A DNA stretch of 64,000 nucleotides from Sisyra terminalis (lineage: Eukaryota > Arthropoda > Insecta > Neuroptera > Sisyridae), in NCBI GenBank assembly GCA_958496175.1, contig OY292280.1:14570001-14634000 (forward strand). Reading direction: 5' to 3'. The notes beneath the pieces were generated by a model. It did not search any database. It saw only the letters and a program-made list of their open reading frames with translations, and was not told the DNA's origin. Every line of letters starts with the position of its first letter. Position 1 is the first letter of the stretch. The position numbers and the translations under genes were made by a program. Positions 1 through 12,039 of this stretch are shown one piece after another.

Positions 1-311
1 GTATAGCACGAAAAATAAAGTTGTAAAAAGTTATAGTGAATTTGATTTCTCAAATTGGAATTAAAAGCGAAGGGGTGGGTAGGGGCTAGTGTATTTCTAC
101 ACTAAATTTTGTTTTTTTAAATTTTTTAATCCCCTCGGAGGGAAGTTGTGATTTTTTTATCGAAAATTGGTGCTTTGATTGGGTTTAAAAATTTGAACAA
201 AACCATAGTGCATTGCTTTATATTCATATTATTAACGCTATATGAGTTGGGGGTCCTATTTTAAATGATCGATTCTTCATATTTCGATTTATTAATAATC
301 GATTCTTCTAG
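1..311 (+). other. intron of the 5'-partial gene
   Basis: AT-rich sequence with no open frame that continues the exon at 312; it ends in the acceptor used by that exon. I see no repeat copy or RNA gene in it. Confidence 0.5.
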
Positions 312-847
312 GTGGTAGGTTCCTTGAAACAGGAAATCGACGAGCACATGGCCAAAGTGAACGATCCGGAACAGTTATTGAGTCAAGCCCGACATTGGTT
401 GTTCGATCGAGAAAACCGAATACTAAACATTAGGAAAAAAGAACCACAATCGTTCCATCCGATTCAGAACGATGTAGCCAAGGAATCGATTGTCCAAAAT
501 AGTAAATCTAGTTTAACAAATTCAATCTCCTCAATGTTTAGACGCACAAGTATTGGAACAAACTTCTTAAGTAAGTCACCCCATTGTTAAGGGATATTTA
601 TTTTGGTAATTTTCTCCTTATTCTTTCAGGGGGTAGTCAAAAAAATGCGCAAAATCATTCATCACAACCTGAGTCAATTCTATTGGTGCAAAATGAGGTG
701 GATCGAAGGAATTGTGCCCCCCAATTAAACAATGTGGCGTTGTGTGCAATATTGTTGGACGAGTGGTTGAAGGAGCTCGCTGCCATTTCGCAGGAACAAA
801 CAATTTCACAGATTTCCGATATGATTTCGAAAAATTTTTTGAACTAA
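312..847 (+). CDS. 3' end (last two exons) of an FHIP/FAM160-like gene, 5'-partial
   Basis: Two exons are visible: 312-570 (acceptor TTCTTCTAG, donor GTAAGT at 571) and 630-847 (acceptor TTCTTTCAG, stop TAA 845-847), joined by a 59-bp intron in phase 1. Together they encode about 158 C-terminal residues; the gene starts left of the window. The last 40 residues contain LLDEWLKELAAISQEQTI, which resembles the conserved tail of FHIP/FAM160 proteins, partners of the FTS-Hook complex that links dynein to early endosomes. The preceding stretch is polar and serine-rich (NSKSSLTNSISSMFRRTS) and probably disordered. The exon structure is seen directly; the family call rests on remembered resemblance of the tail only, and another helical-repeat protein remains possible. 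Possible poly(A) signals AATAAA lie at 1266 and near 1403. Confidence 0.5.
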
Positions 848-953
848 TTCTACCATTATATTCAAAGAACAAAATGTGTCTTAAATACGTATTTTTATGG
901 ACAAAACTATAGTATTTGTGGGTCTTTAAGAAATATTGAAAAAAATATATATA

Positions 954-977
954 TAATGCGCACTTGCGTGCGCATTA
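954..977. repeat. perfect 10-bp hairpin in the 3' flank of the FHIP-like gene
   Basis: TAATGCGCAC (954-963) is separated by TTGC (964-967) from its exact reverse complement GTGCGCATTA (968-977). It lies about 107 bp after the stop codon, just downstream of an (AT) run, so it could sit in the 3'UTR or the 3' flank. Bacterial-type termination does not apply here; an mRNA hairpin or the end of a small repeat are the alternatives. Confidence 0.6.
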
Positions 978-2167
978 TGTGATGCACAACGTTAAACAAT
1001 GGAAAACAAGAGGAAACACTTATGCGCATGCCAAACGCCATTTCAATTGTTTTTTTTCGTTCGAATCATGTTACCAGGCGGCGCTTTTTAGAAGTATATT
1101 TATCTCTGTGCTATATAAATTATAGCATGGGAGCCGGCAATTTTTCTGAACTACAATTTTAAAAAGAAGCTAGTGTAAATCCCGTTAGACTCCTAACTGA
1201 AAGTATTACGAACAGAGATCAGCTGATTTAACTACAACGAAATGCAATTTTAGTGGAGAAGAGTAAATAAACGAGATCTGTTGAGCTTAGAAGTTCAAAT
1301 TGTAATAAGCATGGAATGGATGCGGATGGAGATCAGCAATCTTAATATATAAGATAAAAACGATCTAAATGTTCCCAATTATATATTCAACAACTCAAAA
1401 ATAAAATATCTCCCTTTTTTTCAAAGGGGTGATCTTTCTTTGTTCAAATATGTCGGCATTCACGCACAAGTCATGCGATATTTTGTTGAAATTATTTTTT
1501 TTATACTTTTCTTTAATACAAAAAAAAAAAACACTGGCCTTAATTCCTACATCTACTATAGTTTCGTTTTTAATATGGAGTACCTTCGCCGCTATAGCGT
1601 CTTTACATTATTTTAACAATGTTTTTTTTTCGACTTTCATTAACAACTAATGGATAGATTTTTAGTTACTATAAAGTGTTTTTAGAAAAATATTTTATTG
1701 TTTGTATATTTTGTTCGTTCATATTTTAAGAAATAACAATTTATTTTTAATAATAACTGATTTGAAATATCGATTTAAATATGTTTATACAAAAATAATG
1801 AAAATATATAAATAAAAAATACGTTCTTGTTACTAATAATTATTTATATACTAATGTATCTCTAAAAGTTGTCCTACATGTACGATTTTTCCTCAAATTA
1901 AAGAGAAAAATGAGAAATTAAAGTCAAATTTTCATTTTTAATTTTATATCATTTTATTAAAATATTTTTTTTGTTGAATTTTGAATGTTGACCTTTGGTA
2001 CTGATTGGTACTGAACTCTTATTTTCCAATTTTATTTTATTTAAATTGACCGATTTTTGGGAACGATTTGCATAGTACTAAAATTTAGAAGTTTAAAAAT
2101 TACAGCTATTCCAGCAGCTAAAAGTCACTTGTATTAATGACATTTAAAGGCATTTTCAAATCATCAA
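978..2167. other. intergenic, no gene seen
   Basis: AT-rich flank. Around 1195-1340 a degenerate stretch (AAAGTATTACGAACAGAGAT...) resembles 28995-29110 in a Sap47 intron, so it is probably an old repeat. The open frame at 1429-1650 is low-complexity and has no recognisable protein. Confidence 0.4.
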
Positions 2168-2306
2168 TTTTTGATGTTGTAGCACAATAAAATATATTTA
2201 AATATACGCTTTAAAATAGAATATGAGGAAACGTATAGAAGTCAATGGTTAAAAATGGACAAATGATGCGTAGCGTTTCGTAGCAGGTCTAATCACCGGT
2301 CATTGT
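2168..2306 (+). repeat. dispersed repeat 'GATGCGTAGCGTTTCGTAGC', copy 1
   Basis: About 140 bp shared with 3892-4027 (opposite orientation) and 19486-19622 (same orientation). Common blocks are TGTAGCACAATAAAA, GGAAACGTATAGAAGTCAATGG, TGATGCGTAGCGTTTCGTAGC and TCACCGGTCAT. No coding content. Copies 1 and 2 face each other across about 1.6 kb, as terminal inverted repeats would. Confidence 0.6.
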
Positions 2307-3891
2307 ATATCAACCCTGCTAGAATGTAACCTATTGCTAAAAATATACAAAAAAACTTTTAAATTTTCTTTTCCCAGGGCAACTATCCAGACCCGCACTG
2401 TAATTATTTCACTCTAAATGCACCACTTAATCAACTACAATAAAATTTGACACTCATATTCCAGTGCTTTCCTTAGTAAAATTTTATGATTACAACCACA
2501 AATAACAAAATTGCAAAAAGGGTAAAAGAATATATAAGACGGTATAACTTTGGAGTTATCCTTAAACTTTTACAACACAATATATGAAATATATTTCTTG
2601 ATATTGAATATTTATTATTCGTAACACTCCAAGGCAATTATTGCGTTTAATAGATCTATTTTATCGATCACATTACGGATTTAATATCTTTCCAATATGA
2701 GGAACAAATATAGGTACATTTATTACGTGTGAAATCACTTCGTACAAATGGACATTAAAATTAAATATTCGTTGCCTTATTGGATTTGATGCAGTTACGT
2801 CTTCGTATGGAAATTTCGACCACCTAGCTAGAAAATTTCTTGACCCTCTCAATAGTACGTGATCCCCCTGGGTAATATCGGAAATATTCCATTATTATAT
2901 GAATAACATTTGTAGAAGTTGTCGTAAAATATATAAACATTGCTACGTGATACTTTCAACGCATTGTAAATAGAAAATCATATTTCATTATCTTGGCGGG
3001 CTTCGCCCGCGTGGCACACTCCGATATAAGAAATTTGTATTCACACAAAAAAATCTTTTTAAATGTTATTTACCATCGTTATACAACTACTAAAGTCTTT
3101 AGCGACTCTAGGGTTAATAAAAAAAATCTTCCTCTTTTAAGGAATATTTCATCTGTAATAATTAATATAAGTCAACTATTGGTCTCAAAATGTGACCTAG
3201 TTAAAAAATATATCAGTAAAAGGAACTAAAAATTATTTACTGAGATAATCAATTATTTAAGAAAATCAATATGGTTTATAAATACATTTTTTTTATAAAT
3301 AATTTATGAAAATTTCTTAGTTGCTTTCCTCATTGTAAAACATTTAACAATTAATACGAATATTTTCAATTGTTTTTATCAGTCAGGTCAAGTGGTAGGT
3401 CAATGCTTTTTAAATTTCCTCCATTTCAAAATTTAAGCTCCTAACGTCCCCTCATCTGATTTATATAGATCCTACAACTGCATTTGTTTTTATCAGCTTT
3501 ATTTTAAAATCCTTAAAAAATAAAGATATTTACCACTATAAAATAAACAACCTTAATTTTTCTTTTTTTTTAAGTATCCTTCTACAAAAAAGTCATAATT
3601 TAAATGCATAACAATTCAACATAGGTTTGTAGCACAATAAAGCTGAGGGAAGTCGGAAAGGTTTGGGAACAAATCCATTTGTGAATGAAGTCGCGAGTAA
3701 TTTTGTATCACCATTAAACGCCTATAAGACACCATTATTTATGATAATTTAATTTTAATGATTTTCTTTTGGCTTATGAGCCAAGTTTTGTTCAATGATT
3801 ACTATACTAGCACAAGAGTTATGTCTTAATCAATACTCTTCATTAGAAAGTGATAGAAAAGCCGATAAAGAAGGACAACGATATAAATATA
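2307..3891. other. intergenic between the inverted copies; SINE-body remnant near 3050-3130
   Basis: The block ACTAAAGTCTTTAGCGACTCTAGGGTTAATAAA at 3088-3121 is the reverse complement of the SINE body seen near 45105, 13510 and 13855. Apart from this there is AT-rich sequence without a supported gene; the open frame at 2993-3229 is this repeat. Confidence 0.4.
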
Positions 3892-4027
3892 GTCGGTGAT
3901 CGGACATGCTACGAAACGTTACGCATCATTTGCATATTTATTACCATTGACTTCCATAAGTTTCCACATATTCTATTCTATTTTATAGCGTTTATTTAAG
4001 TCTTTTTTATTACGCTAAATCAAATTT
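3892..4027 (-). repeat. dispersed repeat 'GATGCGTAGCGTTTCGTAGC', copy 2 (inverted)
   Basis: Reverse-complement partner of 2168-2306 with the blocks in the same order: CGGTGATCGG, GCTACGAAACGTTACGCATCA, CCATTGACTTCCATAAGTTTCC and TTATTACGCTAAATCAAA. About 15-20% divergent from copy 1, so an old insertion. Confidence 0.6.
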
Positions 4028-4579
4028 TTCTAAGACTTTCCTTCATGGATTAATAAAGGAATTCATTATTTTTTTCTTTCCCCTCGATCTCCATCTATGA
4101 CCACTATGTCCTTTTCTGAACCTATGAATCCACTTATGGTGGGTATCTTTTACGAATGATCCTTCATGCTGAAATGTCTTAGTCGATTTAGGTATCCAAA
4201 ATAATTGAAAGAAATGGAACTTTCCAGAAAATATACAAAAATAGGGAAGTGATATTGAGGAATTGAAAATCGTTTTTTTTTTTTCTATTATTTGACAAAA
4301 AATATACTTTTCTTACTACTGTATATATTAGGATAAGTATGGGGAATTGAAAACTATTAATAATTACTAATAATTATCGAAAATCGTGGAAAAACTAAGT
4401 AGGTAGATTTACCAATCCAGAACTTTTTACCACTTCAAACTTACTTCTGAACTCGAAAAGGTTTCCTGTTAATAAAAGGCATTTTCAAATAAAATATTAA
4501 TTTGGCTACTTATACAAAATTTATATAACATATTATATGAATTAACCGTTTATCAATACAGTATGGATCACATGTTTGA

Positions 4580-4810
4580 AAAATACTTATCGAAAACATT
4601 TACCATATAGAAGTAGTATTATCAAAAGTGTGATCCAAACTACTTGATGACCACTGATGAAGATTGCTTGGCAATCGAAATACGTATCTGGGCAATACGT
4701 CGCGAATATTTTTGTTTGAACTTTTGTTCAAATTTATGTTTGTGGTATGATTTTTATATATTATTATATTAAATTATATTACATAAATTGGACTGCAATA
4801 TTTCTTATAT
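4580..4810 (+). repeat. hammerhead-like dispersed repeat, best copy
   Basis: The core CTGATGA is at 4654-4660. Stem II is GATTGC (4662-4667), loop TTG, GCAATC (4671-4676), then GAAA (4677-4680). Downstream ACGTAT...ATACGTC can form a stem III with C as the cleavage base. This matches the conserved core of hammerhead ribozymes. The flanks (TTTGTTTGAACTTTTGTTCAAATTTATG, then TATATTATTATATTAAATTA) are shared with copies at 8480, 8900, 15310, 18290, 21600, 43850 and 44460. No reverse transcriptase frame is nearby, so these are non-autonomous copies. Core and stem II are seen directly; catalytic activity is inference. Confidence 0.6.
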
Positions 4811-4871
4811 ATTGTATACACAATATAGAAGTAGATTATTGCCATGAATATCATGTATAGATATGTATAAG

Positions 4872-5052
4872 CTAGTGGTTCCTAACCTTTTTCAGCCACG
4901 GACCCCCAAATAAATCAAGCATAATGCCAAGGACCCCTGAGTGAAAAAAAGGTGCAATTTTCGAACAATATTATATTTTAGTATTCCTTCATTAAATTAA
5001 AAAACAAACTTTTTCAAATGGGACCGCGGATCTCCAGGTTAGGAAAAAATGG
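4872..5052. mobile_element. hAT-like MITE
   Basis: The left end reads CTAGTGGTTCCTAACCTTTT followed by CAGCCACGGACCCCC; the right end is GGATCTCCAGGTTAGGAAAA. The arms are imperfect inverted repeats of the 'CAGTGGTTC(T/C)CAACC' type that is common in hAT-derived MITEs. It is non-coding and degenerate. A target-site duplication is not evident. Confidence 0.45.
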
Positions 5053-8000
5053 TATAAACAATCCTAAATACCGAAGTCCTAAAAAATATATTAAAACAAT
5101 AGTAATTGTATATTTTGTGTACTAATTTATACCTATGAGTTGAAACTGTTTTTTGATTCAAATATAGAAAAATATAATGTATCGATCGACTTTCCATAAA
5201 TTATCTTAAATATTGCATTGGATAATTTCAAGTAAATATCTTTCTTTTAAATCTCGTAATAGTAATTTTTATATATTATTATATTAAATTATACTACATA
5301 AATTGGACCACAATATATTTTTTTTATTGTATAAACAGTATAACTGTTAAATGGCGGCGAAAGAAATCTTATTTGATCAACTTCCTACTATATTTTCATA
5401 ACGCCGTTAAAGAAGTATAACTTGAAAAAATCAAAAGTTTGGAAAACCACCCTAAGGGTGGTTGAGTACCCGTTGAGGGGTATTCATAAATTAAGAAAGG
5501 AATTTTTGCTGTTTTCTGCCCTGTCAGTAATGATCTCATGAAACTCGAATAAATTATTTCATAAATATAATAATTTTAGACTATGGGTACCATAGTATCA
5601 CTTGGAATATAAGGAATTTTTTCCACGAAAGAACATTTGATCCGAGTAAATATCAAGAAAAATGCATAGTTATAGGAACTAAATTGAATACCGAGAAAAC
5701 AATATCACTAATAATTCTGAATACTATTGTTTTGTTTAGATAAAATTTGCATTGAAATATAGATAATTGAAAAATGCGTTATTGTTTAATTTTTGAAGTC
5801 GATATTTATCTGTTGAATTTCCACGAAAATTTTGCCGATTATTTAATAGTCTTTTGCCTTTTTTGTGTGGTCTAGCAATAGTTCGTGTTGGTCAGTCAAT
5901 GGTGCAAGTTGTTCGGATAGTTGGTAGTATATACCGTTTATACGAATAGTTGGTGAAGATTCGAGGTGAAATAACAACTGAATCAGGTTAGTTAGTTCCT
6001 GAATGTGACGTTATTGTAATAGAATACATTCTGTAATTTGTTTATTGTTAAGAATGATGAACATGCAAAAAGTTAGCCACCTATCGACACCATAATTCAA
6101 ATTACAATAAATAACTACATGTGTACGTAACATTAGCATCAAATATGTAAATTCATGTAGGAATTATTTTTCATATAGTTCTTTTTTACCAATCTGTCCG
6201 AAACTATTCGCGTTACAAACGTATTTGTGGAAATTTCACAAAAATAACAATCTCCACCATCAATTAATCGATTAAAAATTAAATCGAAATTAATCGATTT
6301 TTACGCTAGTAACCCTTTAAGTTATCGAATCTATATACAGTGCTTCACAAATCTGGTAAGTCTTAATAACCTTTTTTCGAACCAACAATCCTCAATATTT
6401 TCAACCACTTTCCCTACATGGATTCCAATGAAGAGAGCAAAGTATATATTAAAAACCCTTATGTGCCCTTTCTTGCATATATGAATAGGTATTACGCTTT
6501 TAATTGTACCTCTTCGCCCCCTCAATTTTTCACGCTTAAAAATAGTATATCAACTGTATAATTTCTAAGACCCTTTTTTTTTACCTAACACTAAATTCCA
6601 GAATGTCCAGAATATTTTTGTTAAAATGACCCCCCCTTCGTTAATATAAAGCTTATAGACCAAATTTTACAACCCAAACCAATGAGAAAATGTTTTTGGG
6701 GTTTATCCCTTATGTTACTACAAAGGGTACCCTGGGCCCCCTGTTACCTAACTCAAATCTTACCCTTCTCAACTCGCATCTATTAGGTCACTTTGTTAGT
6801 TTGTAAAGTACTAAAAAGGTATTAGACCTAGACCTAGACCACTCGGCCACCAGTAGGCCCTTTTTTATTGTTAAGTTTACTTTAATTATAAAATAAAAAC
6901 TTTATGGGTACCCTAATATCCGGGCTGTAACATACCTACAAGTTAAACGTGAATAAAACAAAATCTATTGATAAAAGTACCCAAATTCATTCCTCTATTT
7001 AACAATTGAAAATGTCCAAATTATATTGTTCCTATTTTCTTTGGGTGCTTTAAATTTTTCTTCTTACAGAAAAATTCTAATGAAACATTAGTATTTTATA
7101 AGGTTATTCTAATGGAGTTGATAAGAAAGAGCAATTATTGTAAGAGTCGGAAAAATCAATCTAGGTGGTCTAAACTTCCTTATTAGTAGTCAATTGCATA
7201 ATGCTTAATATAGCGGTTGGGTGGAATGGGTGGGATCATCTTTCAACGACCTTTGCTGATAATTATCGAGAATATCTTTCGCCATATTAGCTGAGCTTTG
7301 AATTGCACAGACATCAAGTCTAAACGAAGAAATGCCTTAATGACCAATGAATATGATAAATATATTGATCTGATTCGTGATAGAATGCACTTCTAATTGC
7401 AATTACCATCTCCCAGGTGGCAGTGACGCACATTTGCATATTTGGAAGTCCAATAAAACCATATAGATACTATCTTTAACACTCATCATTGTTCCGGAAA
7501 ATTTCCACAATTTTCCCTCTTGCAAATGTCACCTTCATAGTAAACATTAGTTTACTATTGACATGTACACGTTTATCAATTGTTTTAATCATTTGTTTTC
7601 GCGCAACTCTCAAGATTCGCAGAAACGATGCTCGATTGTTTTCAACAAAGCATCTTCCCTTTATCAATAAATATCTAATTTTTCTTTCGATTTGGCATCT
7701 ACCCAAAGTTTACTATATTAACACCCATTTTTCCAACTATAATTTTACCGCTTCCCCCCTCCCTTCATCATCAAGCTTCTACTGTGCTATATGATAGCAA
7801 TCTACCAAATGATTCTTTGATACAAGCTACCAATAATTGCTTTGAAAACCACAAAAATCATAATATTCTTTACCAAATTTTCTTACGATTCCCTCCACAG
7901 TTCCGGATTGGTTTGGTACCAGCTTTCCAAGTTGAAAAAATCCAAATAGTTGTAAATCTGTAAAGAGAATACTATCATTAGACAAAATATTTTCCACACT

Positions 8001-8479
8001 GTTGCGATAAATTTCGGGTGAAAGTCTGATAAATGAGGAGAGGGAGGAAACTTTCTCCCATGTCCCGTTTGATTAATACCTTCGGGATATGAGCTAGAAA
8101 ATATAGATACGAGTTTTAATTGGGTAAAATAATTTTTTTAGGACGTAAAACTCAAAAGAAAAACCATCATTTAGTAGAACTTATTTTTCGATTAAATACT
8201 CTTTTGTGTAGGGATATGAAAAAAATCGATTATTTCTTCGAAAGAAATCGATTTTTTTGTTCACTGTAAATTTTTAAGCCCGCAAAAAACATAGTTTTTC
8301 AACGACTTTTGGTAATTATTGGTAGATATTTATAACTTACAATTCATTACACTAACCGTAACATGTACAGAAAAAAAAAGCAAGCATTCTTCTAAATAGA
8401 AAAAAATCGATTTTTTTCCCCAATATCTCCCTATTTTTGTATATTTTCTGGAAGATTTTCTTATCAGTCTTTATACAAT
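5053..8479. other. intergenic, repeat remnants only
   Basis: Holds a second flank of the ribozyme-type repeat (5265-5335), a fragment ACTTCCTACTATATTTTCATAACGCCGTTAAAGAAGTATAACTT near 5383 that recurs inverted near 63733, and a reverse-oriented SINE head (6839-6849). Open frames at 6331-6525 and 7476-7794 overlap on both strands and match no family I know. 5880-5990 (GGTCAGTCAATGG ... CTGAATCAGGTTAGT) could be a non-coding upstream exon, but nothing confirms it. Confidence 0.35.
6815..6872 (-). mobile_element. tRNA-derived SINE, head fragment
   Basis: The reverse complement contains the A-box-like TGGCCGAGTGG (6839-6849) as in the copies at 45004 and 49752. The B box and body are not clear here, so this is a truncated copy. 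Confidence 0.45.
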
Positions 8480-8590
8480 ATATAAGTAAACATTAAACAT
8501 AAATTTGAAACAAATGTATTACTGATGTATTGTCCAGATACGTAATTCGATTGCCAAGCAATCTTCCTCAGTGGTCAAAGTCAGCGACAA
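8480..8590 (-). repeat. hammerhead-like dispersed repeat (minus strand)
   Basis: The reverse complement reads CACTGAGGAAGATTGCTTGG CAATCGAATTACG: stem II is intact, but CTGATGA is changed to CTGAGGA and GAAA to GAAT. A decayed copy of the 4654 motif. Confidence 0.55.
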
Positions 8591-8820
8591 AAATCTAATT
8601 TGATCTTCGATCATAATTTTGAAAAAAAATCCTCCAAGCATTTCTATTTTTTTTTTCGGTGACATCTCCTTCGATTCCTTTTGCATTTCTAAATCGACAA
8701 AGACGTTCTACTATTAAGGACCATTCATAACAAATTTCCACCATAAGAATAATGAGAGAGAGGTTCAGAAAATGAGTCATATAAGGATTCATCGATTTCT
8801 TCCTCCTCTATATCACCTCC
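8591..8820. repeat. dispersed repeat shared with 4060-4200 and 10670-10860
   Basis: Reverse-complement blocks such as ATTAATAAAGGA, TTTTACGAATGGTTC and GGAACGTATTAGGAATGC recur near 4060-4200 and 10670-10860. Non-coding, so the short open frames here are repeat sequence. Confidence 0.4.
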
Positions 8821-8869
8821 CTATTCTTGTATATTTTCTGGAAGATTTTTGTATCATACTGTTCATACA

Positions 8870-9060
8870 ATATATAAAATATATTGTGGTATATAATTTA
8901 CAAAAGTAAACTATAAACATAAATTTGAACAAAAATTCAAATAAATGTATTTGTTACGTTTTACCCAGATACGTATTTCGATTGCCAAGCAATCTTCCTC
9001 AGTGGTCAAAGTCAGCGACAAAATCTAATTTGATCTTCGATCATAATTTTGATAGTTTTT
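8870..9060 (-). repeat. hammerhead-like dispersed repeat (minus strand), second copy
   Basis: The reverse complement of 8955-9003 has CTGAGGA, stem II GATTGC/GCAATC, GAAA, then TACGTATCTGGG. It lies about 400 bp from the copy at 8530, with a similar flank AGTCAGCGACAAAATCTAATTT, suggesting a local duplication. Confidence 0.55.
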
Positions 9061-9170
9061 TTGGAAGTTATAAAGTAATTTTTTATTCTATTCGCGATTT
9101 TTTTTGTTAATTCAATTCTAAATGCAACGTTGCCAGATATTTACTGATCTAAAAGGGATTTGAGTCTAAA
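9050..9170. mobile_element. GCAACGTTGC fold-back MITE, partial
   Basis: Contains the internal AATTTTGATAGTTTTTTTGG... Ttattctattcgcgattttt segment and ATGCAACGTTGCCAGATATT at the right, ending near TTGAGTC. Compare the full copies at 24380 and 37680. Confidence 0.45.
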
Positions 9171-11162
9171 ATTGTTCCTTTTAATATCCTATGTTAGGTA
9201 TAGTAACCAAATATATAGTAAAACCTAGCCAGGTACAATATTATTATAGTAAAGAAAGATTGGTATAAATCGGGTCAGTGGTTCTTCAGTTAATAGCTTT
9301 TTACTGCTATTGATGAAGGGATGAAATAGTAGGTACCATGATAGGACTGAGTCCCAAAAATTCCTGGAAAGTATTAGTTGTTTTGTTTGATTGGGAACCT
9401 TAATGAACGATTCTTTTCAATTATTTTGTTTTAGCACTAAACCACTCCAATTATCTTATGATATCATTTCGATTCTATACTGCTCCACAAAAATATGAAT
9501 CATTTGGCCGCCATAGATAATTTGAAAAAAAAAATGAAGGTCGCTAGAATGTCAATGAATCGAGAAAAGAAAATTCAATAACTAGCAACAATGTCAGATG
9601 CGACACGAAGGCTGCACCGTTTTTGTTGAAAACAGTTGAACACTCGAGAAACAAGCGCCTATCTACATTGTAAAGGTAGTAGGCCAAAAGCCAAAAAGCC
9701 GATGGGGGAAAACAAAAACAAATGAAAAGCGAGAAAAGACAAATGAACGCTGATTTTTTCGAGACCTTGATTCAAAATCTCGCAATGAAACAAGATAAAG
9801 ACGTGATTGTATCATAAAATCGTAACGAGCAAATATAATATATTACTGGTAACATTCTGATAGACGCAATATAATTATTTGTTATTAATTATTCAAAAGT
9901 TTGGCCCTAATAATTCGAAAACTAGGTTAATAGAAACCATATTCACAATCCATTCACTATTTCTCCTTTGAATGAATTTTTATCGTTTTCCTTCTGCCGT
10001 GTCGCTTTTCATTGATGAAGACGAAAAAAACCATAAGCGGTTTTCCTTCTAATTACTTAATTATATACTTGCCATAATTATATAAACGCAGAGGGACGAA
10101 ATAGGCCTTTAAACTATATCATCAAAATATATTCTTTATAATAAACAAATCTACAAAAACGGCAAAGCAATCGCGCATACTTTCATCACCATCAATTGTT
10201 TTTTTTTTTTTGTTTATACTAATTGTTCGAAAAAGTGTCCAAGTTTACTGAAATTAGGAAAAAATTTAAGAAGATAATGGCCTGGAAAAATTTTCTACGA
10301 TTACTAGGTACCCATAGTTCATAGCTCCCATGGTAAAATACGAAACCAAATTATATTTTTTCAAAAGATACCTGTACATCCTTTGTTTACAAGGGAGGGG
10401 AGGAAATCTGGGAAGAAAATCCCGATTCATACAGAAATTTTCCTGAGGATACATTCATCATTGAGAATTGTCCATCACGTATACAGGAAATATGGGAAAA
10501 AGGAGTTCCTTATTCTTAAAGAACACCAAAACATGAGTTAGGAAATATCCATGAGGACCCAACTGGTGGACCCTCCAAAAATAAGGGGTCATCTATAAAA
10601 GATGTTACTTTGGACCCTTCTTCCCTCTATTTTCCAATACGGACCCAATTTTAAATTCCCCAAGACCATGAATTAATAAAGGAGATAGTTATTTTAATTC
10701 TCTCCCCCCTATGTCTAACAACGACACATTTTCTGGACCTATTTCATCCCTCTTATGGGTAGGCATCTTTTACGAATGGTTCGTAATCCTGGAACGTATT
10801 AGGAATGCAAAAGAAATCGATGTCACCCAAAAAAAAAAAAATAGAACTCTTGGCGGAATTTTTCTTCTAGTTGAATGTTCAAGTGTACAAAAAGGGTTTT
10901 AAAAAGTTCTTTGGGGGTTATTCGTAAAAGATAATCGTTTTTCCCCGAATTTTTGATCCACATCTCTTGTTTCCTGATATTATTTTTAGATCGGACGTCC
11001 ATTTCCGGAAGACCCACTCCTTTAGATGTCCCATTGTGCCTCGATTTCGGAACCTTTCTTCACCCTCCTTGGCCAACGGAAATGTTTAAAAGAAAAACAA
11101 ATGCATGCGTTTTTAAGCTTCTACTCTTATATTCATCCCTCCTGTTCCAGTAATTACAAATT
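9171..11162. other. intergenic, no supported gene
   Basis: AT-rich. 9540-9800 has a moderately higher GC stretch without a good open frame. 10670-10860 is a copy of the repeat at 8591. The open frames at 10266-10454 and 10711-11250 overlap on both strands and carry homopolymers, so they look like chance or repeat frames. Confidence 0.4.
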
Positions 11163-11387
11163 TGGCTCAAGTACCTTTAGGGTCCATCAAATCTGGCCAT
11201 ATTGCATTTTCTACTTTGTTTTTTTATTTATTTCACGATTTTTTTGGTAATTCAATTCTAATACTGTATATTTTCTCCCTTGTGGCTAAATTTTCATTAT
11301 GAGCCGATTTATTCGCGAATTAAAATAAAAACAAAGGCATAAATGCAATGTTGACAGATTTGGCTGTTCCAAAAAGGGACTTAAGCC
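11163..11387. mobile_element. GCAACGTTGC fold-back MITE
   Basis: Begins GGCTCAAGTACCTTTAGGGT and ends AAAGGGACTTAAGCC, with internal arms CTACTTTGTTTTTT and ACAAAGGCATAAATGCAATG. Imperfect palindrome of about 225 bp, the same family as 24380-24605, 24688-24912, 37680-37904 and 55885-56095. Confidence 0.6.
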
Positions 11388-12039
11388 ACAAATTTAAATG
11401 CTCCTGAATACAATGTTATACTTGACACCTTTTTGAAGTATGTAAGCAAAATATAAATATCACAAATCAGGAGGAACTCCTGGTTTTCTTTGGTATTGGA
11501 TCCGAAAAATTATAACACTAATGGCAGATAATTAATAGTGGTTTGGGGAAACAAATATAGAATGCACTGATTTGTAATTCTTTGATTTTCATTCCTCATT
11601 CATCCTGGAAAACTTTTCGAAGAATGTTTGCAAATATTGAAAATTTCGTTTCAAATGAAATGACAAGGAGTCGATGCGCAGCTAATTGACGCATTGAGGA
11701 CAACATTCTTTACACATTCATTTGTTTTCGCTATTTTTTTTGTTGTGTAAATTTTGATAATTGCAATGCATAGCGATTAAATTATGAGCAAAAAATCGCT
11801 CAATTACAATAATTTCGCTTCGCGATTTTCATGGAAAATATCAGTGGCAAATGGGAAAATCGTATGTGCACATGCGTGTGCCGCGTTTGTCAAAAATCTT
11901 CCGTAAACGATGTTCAAGTGTTCTACCACTGGTCTATGATGGCTAATATAAAATTTACATGCACACATTTCATGTTCCATGGTTGAAAATTTTGAAAAGG
12001 GGGGGTAATGATCATTAAAAAATGAAAGTAATATATTTA

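Noticed and set aside
5880..5990. Upstream non-coding exon of G6PD (TCAGTC initiator, GGTTAGT donor)
   Set aside because: Signals are weak and the nearer TATA/Inr at 12064 explains the gene better; kept only as a remark.
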